From the NCBI GenBank assembly GCA_016490735.1, contig JAEMWC010000100.1, forward strand, positions 601,001-665,000: 64,000 bases of DNA, given 5' to 3'. Position numbers and translations under genes: made by a program. The notes below the pieces were generated by a model that had not been told where the DNA came from, searched no databases, and saw nothing but the letters and a program-made list of their open reading frames with translations. Shown here piece after piece: positions 34,519 through 46,500 of the stretch. Origin of the DNA: Pachyseris speciosa. Taxonomy: Eukaryota; Cnidaria; Anthozoa; Scleractinia; Pachyseridae. Each line of letters opens with the position of its first letter. The first letter of the stretch is position 1.

Positions 34519-37500
34519 TTTATTTCTTATATTGCGCAGTCTAACATGCAATAAAGATATGATCGAATGCGCATTACAACATTGAAATCTTAAAACAACG
34601 TAATCTTACAAGGGTCAGCTAAACAATAAACCCACAAGTCGCCTAACAGTACAGCAAACGCGTGCCTATGGGCAAAACATAGCAGTGGCTGATCACGGCT
34701 AGTCAATGAAAACAAGCGCTGACAATGAGAAAAGGAGAGTATAAACTTGCAAAATACCATTGTAAACAGACAAGGCTAGCCCGAAATAAAGTCCGTGGAT
34801 TCCATGTTAAATCAAGCTCACCTTATGTTTATATAAAGCTGAACGAGAACGGCAGGGTCTCTAACAAGGCGTAGAAGCGAGTTTCAAAGCGACCCAATAT
34901 TTAATGACGGAGCGATTTGCTTGCTGAAACAGCCCGAATCGGCGATGGCGGTGAGGAACGCCGTTTCCCCTCTTCGTGGCCACGTTTCGAGGAGGTGCTT
35001 GCGCAGGCCGTGGAGCAGTGAGGCCCAGAGCACGAAGAGCATCGACGCGCGTAACGACGAGCAGGAAAGGGCGACGTACACCGACCCCGGTTCCACGATA
35101 TGCAAACGATCGTGTTTCCAGCTGAGCCGCTTGACTTCCGATCCTGAGGATGGTTCGGTGAGGAGCTTCGTGTGAATGAACGGGCCGCGTGGAAATTGAA
35201 CAATTGCACATTCATGCATAGCCAATCCTTGAGCTGAGTAGCTGTCGCGTGCTCACGAAACGCCTGGTCATACGCGAGCCGCACACGTCTGCTGAAGTGG
35301 TGATGCGTGCGGAGAATAAGCAGCTGCTACTGCAAGAGATTATTCCGTCCAGCGATGCGCGAAGTGCGACACCAATACCGGAGTAACTGCAGAATACCCT
35401 GCCACTCGAAGTGGTACCTGTGGAGACTATGGTGACGCGGCTAAATGGCTGCGGAGCTACGGAACTAGGGTGCTACAAGGCTACGTGGCTACGGAGCTAC
35501 AAGGCTACGTGGTTACGGGGCTACAAGGCTACGTGGCTACGGAGCTAAAGGCTACGTGGCTACGGAGCTACAAGGCTACGTGGCTACGGAGCTACGGAGC
35601 TACAAGGCTACGTGGCTACGGAGCTACAAGGCTACGTAGCTACGGAGCTACAAGGCTACGTGGCTGCGGAGCTATGAAGCTACAAGGCTACGTGGCTACA
35701 GAGCTACGGTGCTACACGGCTACGGAGGCCGAAACTAGCGCGCTAAACATGGATATAATCTGTAGCGCGCTTGTTTCGGCTCATGGATTAAAGAGCGAGG
35801 TATATTTATGTGTAGCGCTCTTTTTTCGGCTTATGGATTAAAGAACGAGGCATGTGTATTGCGCTTGTTTCGGCTCATGGAGCTGCGTAGCGGCATAGCT
35901 CCGTAGCCTCGTAGCCACGTACTTAGCATCCTAGCCGTGTAGCTCCGTAGCCGCGTAGACACAGATTCTAGATGTGTTTTAGAGTGGCAGGGTATTCTGC
36001 AGTTAAGCACATTAAGCACCAATACCAAAGTAAAAATGGTGAACGCCTCGAGTCAGGTCATAAGTTCGATGCGACGGCGAGGTTTCTTCGTTTTAGAAGT
36101 TAGAACAAGCCTCCCGTCGAGCATTAGTTGCGGTTCGGCCTCCCGCACTTACGGTCGTTGGGGTCACAGGAGCCGCGAAAGTAGAAATAAATAGCGGGGC
36201 TGAAAAAATAGAAGGTGACGTACCTGAAGCGGTAGACTGTCCCGCTTGTGAGGTAGTTGAAGCCACGCCATATAGAGGTAGATTGGCTGCCGCTGGTTGA
36301 TCCTGTGAAGCGCCCGCCAATGGTGTAGAGGAACTGGTCGTTGGAGGCCGCGAATCCTTGGCCCGTTCGGCCGCAAACTTCTGCCAGAACCGCCTAGTTG
36401 ATCGCCGTGAGTAGTTCAGGCGAGATCCCGGGCGCTGGAGAGAATGTAGTGCCACTCGTGGAGTTCAGTCATAGCTGTCGTTGACGTGCGGAATGAGCCC
36501 GGTTCGCTCGCCGACGCCTCGAAAAGCGACTGTAGGCTGTTGTTAGTCGATCGGGCCGTCATTGTCGAGAGTCCAAGAGATAACGAACACGCGGAGAAAA
36601 ACTGAGAAAAAGGTAGCACAAGAACGGCTTGGAACGCGACTAAACGCGAACGATCGCACTCGCGAAATACTGCACGTCAAACAGAGCGCTGTATGTTACA
36701 TAAGCCCCTGAGCACCCGGGACACCCCGCACAATTTACCGAGCGAAACCACTGCCAGCAATTGTCTCGCGTTTAACTTTGCCTAAATGATATTTAGCCAC
36801 ATTTGTATGCAATACGCAGGGCTAATCTAAGCGATTACAAAATTTGGTAGACGCATTTCAATGCAGAACAGCTCATTACACTGTAAACAATGTTTTCTAG
36901 CCAGTATTTATTATTTCTTTGAAATACAGGGTAGTATGACCCGTTAACGTTTCTGTATCCACCTCGTATATATCCTAGTTTTGCAATGCTGTCGAGTAGT
37001 AGACCATGGACAATCCTACGAGTCACTTGCATTTTGTTGGTATATACACAAGCCTTTGAATTCCGGATTCGAATGACTTGATTCGTGATTCCATGCCCAT
37101 GAATCCCGAATGCCGAAAGAATTCCAAAGCTTTTAGCACTACTATTTATGCGTTGTTCACTGGCATAATCTAAGATATGGAGTACGAAGTCGTCTATTTG
37201 AGACTATAACTATCCCATTCTTTCAATGTCGAGTTCATGATGAGGCGTCAGTTGAACCAACTTGGAACTATTATCACTCTCTTTCATATAATCTAACTTC
37301 TATCCCAGAGCGCTAGGATGCCACCAGTTTCGTAGAGAGCAGCTGGGGTTGGAGAAGGTGGGCTACGTACGCATAATGAAGAACGCTTTACCTAGAATGA
37401 GGCGTTCACTAAGAGGGAGATCCTCTGCAAGCCCTCTATGACAACGTTGTCATGGATTTTTGCGATGTAGTTTGCCAGGCCCCTTTTAACTAGGCCGAGA

Positions 37501-40500
37501 GCCTCGGCAATAACCACAGGAACAGTGTCCACATCCTTGGTACTTCTATGATTGTGATTGTGATTTTGATTTTTGTGGTGGTGATTGTTCTTTTATGCAC
37601 AACCGCAGTCGATAACTAATCAAAAAATTATTTTCAGCCTCCTAACAGGGAGGAAGCTACAACTAACGTAGCCTCGGTTCATGAGGAAAATGTATTTAGA
37701 GAATCTGTCATATTAGACACTGGTTTACCTCCAGAGGAATTTACGCAGCTTCTCATTCAGCGTTTGGAAGGTTTGAGCCTACAAAGTCAAGCTGCATCAA
37801 CAGAAAACTATATGACTCTAGATCTGTGGGACTTTGCCGGACAACATCTTTACTACACGTCCTACCCGGTGTTCTTGTCATCAAAAGCAGTTTACGTGCT
37901 GATCTACAACATGAGTAAAGAACTACAAAAAACTGCTGAACCCTGCGTCAGAGTAGGAGGTGTTGACAGTCATCTCAGAAATCCAAGTGGCGAAACAAAT
38001 TTGGAGAACCTGTTGTCGTGGCTCGTTACAGTCGTTACTATGTGTTCAGGACAACCAACAGTCAACCATCTGCGTCCTCCAGTATTCATCGTTGGAACAC
38101 ACGCCGACAAGCCATGTCAAGACATCAAGCAGATGGAATCACAGATTAAAAGGGAACTTCTCGGAAACGATCTTGACCACCACGTAATTCGAGGAGTAAT
38201 CCACGATTACTTTGCAGTTGATAATACTCTGGGATCATCTTGCAGTGGAGTTCGTGCACTTCAGAAGAAAATGATTGAAGTTTTGAAGCAAGAACCCTAC
38301 ATGGGAAAGGAAGTACCACTTCGGTAAGTTCAGCTCCCAGTGCCAAAAAAATATGTATGGGAAATAATAATATTTATTACAACAGAATTCAAAGCATCTT
38401 TTTGAATTTACAAGAAATGGATAATAAAAAGAGAAAAATATATGGAATAAAAAAGAGATTAAGCAAGGAATAAAAAAACCAATTAAGCTAGGAATAAATG
38501 TAGTAAACAAAGAAATCGCTAGACGTTGAGTACAATCGTGATTAACAAGTACTCGTGATTTCAAAAGTTCTCGAAATTGCGTGAGCCTTTAGGCGAGTGC
38601 AATTTGAGAACTTTGACAATCACATGGACGTATTAATTACGAATTACGAGCTGTACCATAAGGGGGTTCAAGAAGGCGTAAGTCAATCCTTGCGCGCCAA
38701 GTTTGGAGGGAAACTCAAATTCTTGAAAAAAACAATGAAAGCCGGGACTACCTTCGCGTGTACTCGAAGAAATCTATTATAAAGGCATCTTTCCAATTAT
38801 TAGCTGCTGCATTGCCAACTGGGGATCCCGTTCATTGTTTCATTGGAGCAATTGTACGTGTAAAGCCGCTCAACTGATCCATAAACTGCCTAGTGAAACA
38901 CCTGATTCAGACGTTCTAAAACTTATTTAATGGCAGCCATTGAGTTACATCTACAAGCGTAGGCTTACCTCGATAATGCATCAGGTGTATCACAAAAGCT
39001 TACCTGGGTAACTTACAGCCCTACTCGAAACCCGTAACAATGAGAATAATTATAACTTGAGACGCATGAATGCCTTCTTGCAAGTACGGTATAGGCTTCT
39101 TTACGCAATTGCATAAATTGCGTTCACAACTGCGAGCATCATTTCTTCATTTCATTTCCGCAGTTCATGTATGGTTTATTTTATATATCATTCATATTAG
39201 TAATCTGGGAAGAAATATAGTAAGGTACAGGGGTACCATCGTATGGAATTCAATCCCCAAAGTCATCAGGGACGCAACATCTCATCAGCTCAAGAATATC
39301 GGACGGAATACAATTCGTGAAAGAGGCTTGTCTAATTAGATTAAAAAAACCTGACTTTAAATACTTTTTAATTTTTCATATGACACTAGTCTTTTAGATC
39401 GTCTCTGATTTTTAGGCCAGCTTCGCTTTAACTTTTTTAAGGTTGAAAATTTTACAGTAAGTAATTTTTAGTTGCCTAGATAGGATTTTACAGCAGGTCA
39501 GCACCAGCCCTCGGGTTGCCACAGTCCTCCCTGTTCTTCCGTCGAGAAAGTGCCCTGGTTGCAGCTGGTCACGTGTCCATGTGTACCAATCAAATCCTCA
39601 CAGAGGATGGGTCCTCGACTTAGTGGAGACAAATTCTTGATTCTGCATAAATCTAGGAGACACCTGACTAGCCGTAACAAGGGTGCTTTCTCGAGGGAGG
39701 AAGAGAGAGGACCTGGGAACCGGGTTGCTTGTGGGATGTGGCTTGGAGTGACAAGAATACTTCACAAATATTGCCAACACTGTTAGCTCCGTGAGTGAAG
39801 GAATTGACGAACTTTGTATTTTAGTTGCTAGAGAAGTCAGCTGTAGCTCTAATACACGCTTTTGTAACGCGCATACTTGAGTGCGTTTTTATACGGTTTG
39901 CCTGAATACCTTTGTCGTTCTAAATATTCACATGCCACATCGTTACTCAAGAAGCTCCATCGGCTGCCGGTCGAGCAAAGGCGACAAGGCATTCTCTGTC
40001 GCAGCTATCGAAACTATGGAATGCTCTGGCCATCAGCATTAAACAAAATAGCTCGCTATCTATTTTTGATAAAAACGTAAAGCCTCGTCTCTTTCAGCCC
40101 CAGCTAAACGGGGAATGTTTGGTAACCAAACAGTTTACCGTATGACCACCTTGTTTGGTCTTGTTTGCAAACCGTTTGGCCAGGGCTTCAAACATCAACG
40201 TGTTTGGACACCAAACAATGTTTGATTATGTTTGGTCACCAAACATTTCCCGTCTGGCCAAGACTTTAAACAAGCTTTTTTATAATTTTATATTGTCATT
40301 TTTGTTATTTTTAAATTAATTTTTACTGTAGAGTTGTAAAGCGCCATAGGGCAGTTAGTGTATATGACGCTTTATAAAAGTGTTATTATCAGCAGCATGC
40401 ACATTAATGATAGTACGTACAGTTTCACTTCCGGTCTTCGTTTTTCGTCCCAGGCGCTTGTTCTTAAGGTCGCTATTGGTAATCGAGGATAGTGGAGTCC

Positions 40501-43500
40501 ATTTTACTGTAGTACTCAAAGAGCAACCGTTGTGCTAAGAAACGTGCTTAAAGAATTGATTTCTCAATTCCCCCTTCAGGTGGTTTCTATTTGAGAAGGT
40601 TATCCAAGCTTTGATTACAGAGTTGAAGACGTACTTTTTGAACCTCAAACAACTTAAGGACATCATCCAGAAATCGTGCTTCATCACCAGTGAAGACGAA
40701 GTTGACACTGTGTTGGACTTTTATCACGACCTCGGCGTCATTGTGAAACATGGCAGCACAGTTGTTCTACGGGCCCAGTGGTTAATTGACGTGTTCAGGC
40801 AACTTATAACCATTCGTTCCTACAAAGACATGGTAAGAAACTAAGTCTCTATCTAAAGCTATCTATTTTTGAATGAATGGTGTTTTTGTCCGACAGCTTC
40901 TTGTTGTGCCTTGTACCACTCGAACCCATTCCCATTTTGAGCTTTCCTGATCCTTCCTGTCCCCCTCTAGCAGGCGTTGGTTTAGTCGCGTTTATGGTGC
41001 AAAACAGCGTAGCCTGACCCGAACTGGTCTTACATATTCCGGTTTGACGTGTACTACTCTTGTAATATTTGCACGAGGTCGGTGGTCCGTTCCGAGTCTT
41101 GATACATGAGGCCATCTCACTTTAAGACAAGTCCTATATTAAGCTATTTGTTGAGAAACAAAACTTATCGCAGCGCAGGGATAGCTTCATAAATCTATTA
41201 CCAGACCTGAACTGTACCACGCATACTTATTTAATGGACAAAGTTCTTTCAATGTATTTTTATGCAGTTAATACGTACTCCCCACCCTCCTGCCAGTATG
41301 ATTGTACCAGTCACAATCACACCAGTGAGGTTTGCCGGTTTTACAGAAAACAATACCTTCGTCCAGAAAAGCAATTTATTTGTAAGATTTGTATTCAATC
41401 CATTCCTTTCTTTGGTCTTTTTGGTCTTTTGCAGGAGTCAAGATATTCCGACTTGTGGAAATACTTGGAGGAAACAGGTGTCCTTAGCACGACACTTGTT
41501 GATCATGTGTTTTCCAAACTGGGACAGCAAGGCGAAATGAGAAACGACATCTTAAACATGATGGAGCAGTTTGGACTGATCGTCAAGTTTCAGTACTCTC
41601 CAGATGATGTACAGTATTTTGTGCCGTCTTTGCTGAAGACACCACCTGGACCCCTTTGTTATCAGGAGGCCTCATCTTCAGATCCATGTGCGTTGTATAT
41701 TCGTTTTCTGGGGGGGTTTGTACCTCATGGTCTTTACTCTCAGCTAGTGTCACGTTGTACAAAATGGTGTTCTGACAGGGGAGTCGAGTATGCACCTAAC
41801 TTCTTTAACGGAGCATCAAGGTTTGTCGTGGAGAAAGAGGTCCTCCATCAACTAATCCTTCTTTGTAAGAAAAAGTTCATCAAGATCATTTTGAAGCTAG
41901 CTCGAAGTTCCTACCAAGAAGTAGCAACGGAAGCTGAAACAGCAAAATTGGTTCGTGGGTTTCTGGAAGATGCGTTGCAAAATATGACAGGAGAGTTGCC
42001 CTGGTTGACCAATTTGAAGCACAAGCTGTGTGTGGAATGTCCTTACTGTCCAAAGGAGAAATATCCCTGTCGTAACCACGGCAAAGTCTCTTGCAATCAC
42101 GAGGACTGCATTTGTCTTCTTCCACTTCCTGCAAGAGCGCAACCTCTCTATTGCCAAAAGAGCTTCCTCAATGAAACACTGAAGCCAGTTAATCTGGACA
42201 AGTGGTTCTCAGTCAAAGGTGAGATTGTTGGAATAAAGAATCCCCTGTGTTTATGTTTGTAATATCATGGGTGCCAAGCTACTTCTTAATTTTGGCTGTT
42301 TCGCGGACGTGTTTGCCAGCTCTTAAAGTTTTAACTTTGTACATTTTCGCTTGAATTTCGTCTAGGCCAGTTTGCTTTGGCCATATAATAAACTTTTAGC
42401 GAGAATTTATACTTCTAAACGGCTTATTAGGAAGTCAAATACACAAATGACCTCGAGCGGATTTTTGAACGCATTTTTATACACGGGCTCCGTTTTCAGT
42501 TCATTCATCACGAATTATAGCCAATCATGTAAGGAAGATTTGACAGTTTACTCAAGTTTGAAAAAATTTATTGACAACAAGAAGGATTCTAAGGGGCTTT
42601 CTGTCGGAAAATTCAGAAACTGAAATTGTGAACTTAAGCCAAAATGCTTGGAGTTCTCGATACAATAAATAACTCAAAAACCCACTATTGGGAACGTTAT
42701 TTGTCACCCATGATAACAAAGGTAATCAAATGGTATACTCGTGAAATAAGGAAATAATTTCAATTGCGTTTTGTCAAATTCTAAGATTCTAATAATTTCC
42801 CGAGCCTTTTGACAAAGCGCGCGTGGAAATATATCCTGATTTCACTCGTCACCATTTGATCGCGCATACCAATAAATAACCCCTCCCGCGGGGGCTAGTG
42901 GAGTGCAACTATTGTGTACAATGTATAAAATTTTCCGTTCACAACTAGGTAGTCGCCGTGAAATCACGGCCAGTCGCAATCTCTTCAAAGCATCTAGTTT
43001 CAGGGCTTCTGATTTGAAATTTCGTTTTTGTTTTTCAACTTTCAATTGAAATTTCATTGATAATCTCAATAGAGTTATATTTCGAAAATGCTGGGTTTAT
43101 AACGGGATTCAAATCCATGCCCTCGTGAAGACCGTGTTTTGCTCTTAACTGAGCCAACAAGCCAACTCCTGCTGCTTTGCTTGACTGTGGCGGTCAAAGA
43201 GAGCGGTAAATAAATATCTGGAATGTAATTTCTTATATGACGAACTTTTCACGTGCAGAATCCATTCGGAAGATTCGCGCGTTTTCCTTGCAGTAGTTAG
43301 AAAGACTCTTGACCCCTTCCCTCCGCTCAATCCAATCGTAAGGTTCAATCAATGTAATTCGTGTCCAAACATTAGATTTGGCACTCTAGAAGTTCAGCGT
43401 TTGAACTTGGCTTGAGTCCGCCGCTACGGATCACGTTTATCCCGGACAAGAACTGATTTTCCAGGAAGATAACTGTTTAAAAATAGTTTACCATTTTAAG

Positions 43501-46500
43501 AAAATACACGACGCTTTTGATAAAAAAAAAACATGTTTCGACAGTTCTTCTGTTGTCTTCAGTTTATTTATCTAGTGTAAGGAATGCTAATTAGATATAA
43601 CAACAAAAGGAAAAATGATAATGTATACCCGTTGCAAAGAAAGTTTTAAATCAACATGTGCTGGAAATAGTCTTCAGAAGAAGAACATCTATAGAAAGGA
43701 ACTGGTTAAACTGAAGTAATCAGTGACCTCCTTTGTTGATTAATGCACTGTTTAAATATATATTTACTAGATGAGGAGATGCCTGTATCTGCTTCTTCCA
43801 AGAGAGGGTCACCAAGTCACATTCTTCAGCGGTGCAGTAAAAGGAAGCTTGAGCACGCTGATTCAGGTAACAAATTAGGAAACTTTGTTGCTTTTGTCGA
43901 ACGAAACTGTCAGGTGTAGAAAATGTATTTTCGGAAACTGATTCAAACATCTGTTTTCCTCCGCGGGCCGTTCGTCAATTTATCTATTACTTTAATTTTT
44001 AACCTTTTAACCAATAAGAAACTGAATCTACTTACCACAAGTTTGCTTACTTAACTTAGGATAGGGTTGTGATACCACTTATCATACAATAATTTACTTT
44101 CAATGAGATATTTACATTACGAAACTACTTGTTTTTGGTTACCGGAACAGGCATCACTATATTAACCATCGATTGACGCCATCAGGTTGGTAGGTAGGTA
44201 GGTAGGTAGGTAGGTAGGTAGGTAGGTAGGCAGGGAGGGAGGGAGGGAGGGAGGGAGGGAGGGAGGGAGGTAGATAGGTAGGAAGGTGGGTGGGTGGGTG
44301 GGTGGGTGGATGGGTAGTTAGGTGAGTAAAATGTTTAAATCAGAGAGAAACACGCTAGCCCCAACAACACTCCTCTGGTTTCCATGGAGGGCGTGTTGAC
44401 ACAAACCGTACATTAAATTACTAAAACTAATACAGTCCTAGTGCTGGCGCTTTTCTTCCAAAAGCGTGCTTCGTTCATCAAAGCAAAGCATTTTGCACTC
44501 ACGTTAGAAAACGTTTGAGGAGTGATCAAGTAAGTCTCTGTTTTCGACAGCTATTTCAGGAATCTTTCTTGTTTTGGTTAACACACGTATTGGAAAGTGT
44601 AAGTGAGGTAACTATGGTATAGTTAAAGCCAATGATGACCACATGATTTTCACTTCAGGATTGTAAACTTACGTCTCAGGTTTAATCGAAGTTAAAGCCT
44701 CACCTAAAAGGAGAATCTTTACAGGCAACATAGGAAAACAAGAACGTTAAACTGAAAGTGTTATTAAAACAGGTTTCTCAAACCTGGGCTGTTCAGTCAC
44801 CCAGATGTTCGATGTTTGTTTGTGACCTTTTTGCTACCACGTTCATTGATTAATTCAATTCTTTCAAGCATTCCTTATTTTAGGTATCCTTTCTCTTTAT
44901 CGTTGCAGTTAAGGAGGGCATTCCAGGTTACTACGAGCTAGAAGGTCTCTCACAGAAAATATCACACTGGATGCCGCTTGGACGTCGGCTAAACTTTGAT
45001 GAAGCTCGCCTGCATGGGTTTCATATCGAAAACAGCGAATGGCGAGAAGCAGTGTACACAATGCTGAGAAAGTGGAAAGAAGGAGAAGGCCGAGATGCCA
45101 CTTACCAAGTCCTCTATGACGCTTTATGTCATGAAGCCGTTATGCGCAAAGATTTAGCACAGGAATTTTGTTGCCACGTTGAAGGTAATTGATTGTATTT
45201 CGGTGAGATCTTCCTTCTTATCTAATCCCCTCCCTCTATACTTTCTTATACACTCGCCCACCAAAGGACTGTCTGACTTACTTATAAGAAAAGCATCCTT
45301 GGTAGAATCGCTGGCACCTAATTTTGGTACTCTGAGATTTGGATAATTCATGTCTAACCCTACCTCTCAATGTTGAGTGGATTCTTTCGTAAACTGGTAG
45401 TTAAGTTCATGAACTAGGAGCTGTGACGTCCTGCATGTGGTTTTAGTAAGAGGTGTTTTGTGTTTTGCTAAGCGTTTTGCTAGCCATTTCCATGAGTTTT
45501 GAAACTCGGTTGACTGTGCATTAGGGCGAAAAAAGGTTGTAAAAAAGTCATGGATTCCTGTGCTGAACAGTTATACCCTGGAGCGCCAATGTCTACCTAC
45601 CTAGCGGGAAACCGTAGAAATGATTAGGAATGTTTTAAGTGGACCTTCAGATAGCTGTTTGGACTGGGAAAGTTAGCGATAACAACGCGCAGTTTTTGTT
45701 GGAGAGGCAGTTTTTTGTCAGGCATCTCCATCTCTAGCAGCGCAAGCTCAGTAAAGGTTGACGATGTTCATTTATGAACGATTTCCAACGAACATTCCTT
45801 AATAACAAGTAATAGTGACATAAGTCGCATTCTCAGCCATCAGTTAAAAAAAACACCCGACATCTCTCAGCTGACAGAATTTTCATTTACAACGTTTTCA
45901 TGTACAGTTTTCTAGTTATGTACTGATTTCCCTTAGCTCTCCGATTCTACTGATTAAGAGTCTTTCAGTCCCAAAAACAAATTGCCTTCATCTCCGAATT
46001 CAAGTTCACAGTTCATATTAAAAAATACTGTTAGTTGGCGTTTGGAAGACATTTTTGAAACAAGATAGTTTTTATCGTACGATTAGCAGATTTTTTTGAT
46101 GCCACGGTAGGACCGTGTATGTAATCTTTACTTGTTTTAACTTTGATCTCTAGATTCTTTCTTCGGGGGAAGTTTGCATTGGTAACGTTGTCAAATTATA
46201 CTCTTTGATGGTATTAAGGGTCCATGCTCGTCATCTTCAATGCTTTGGTTCCTGAAAACGTTTAAAGGATGGCTTCCTCTTTAAGATTTCTTCATGCGGG
46301 GGAGTTAGCTTTTCAAGTTGAGAAGAATTTTGTTTGAGTTTGCATTTTATAACGAGCTTGTGTTTGGTATTTACGGATGCGACAAGCGAACGTTGGACCA
46401 GATGGGTTCTAAGGGGCTGAGCATGGTTAGAATAGGGGCATTTCTTCCACTGAAGTTTGTTTCAAGGGTGGAACGTCACATTCTAAAATTCATTGCATAG

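Larger units (their letters stand above)
30495..36810 (-). mobile_element. DIRS-like tyrosine-recombinase retrotransposon
   Basis: Minus-strand order: gag N-part (36619-36093), gag C-part (35284-34861), RT (34245-33990, then 33340-32907), RNase H and linker (32684-32080), tyrosine recombinase (32045-31357). A roughly 190-bp sequence near the 5' end (36610-36805) is repeated directly at 30660-30850, and a 63-bp block at 30495-30555 is repeated at 30855-30917, consistent with split direct repeats. No DDE integrase. Interrupted by a LINE and a foldback element; many stops, dead. Confidence 0.8.
30382..37637 (-). other. ROCO intron holding an antisense DIRS-like element
   Basis: 7.3-kb intron between the P-loop exon and the switch-II exon. 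30495-36810 is DIRS-like retroelement on the opposite strand; 36811-37637 shows nothing recognisable. Confidence 0.7.
38324..40579 (+). other. ROCO intron with LINE debris
   Basis: 2.3-kb intron. Holds a CR1/L2-like LINE C-terminus, an inverted-repeat MITE and an L2 tail with a second MITE, listed separately. Confidence 0.8.

Noticed and set aside
35470..35841. 123-codon repetitive frame ([12 protein letters not shown] repeats)
   Set aside because: A by-product of the 24-bp minisatellite, whose length is a multiple of three; no start context or non-repeat domain.
39498..39786. Similar frames on both strands suggesting a gene pair
   Set aside because: The region is an inverted repeat, so both strands encode related peptides automatically.
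41234..41434. Extended coding upstream of ROCO exon 4
   Set aside because: The frame is open by chance. It lacks COR similarity and a good acceptor lies at 41431-41434 in matching phase.
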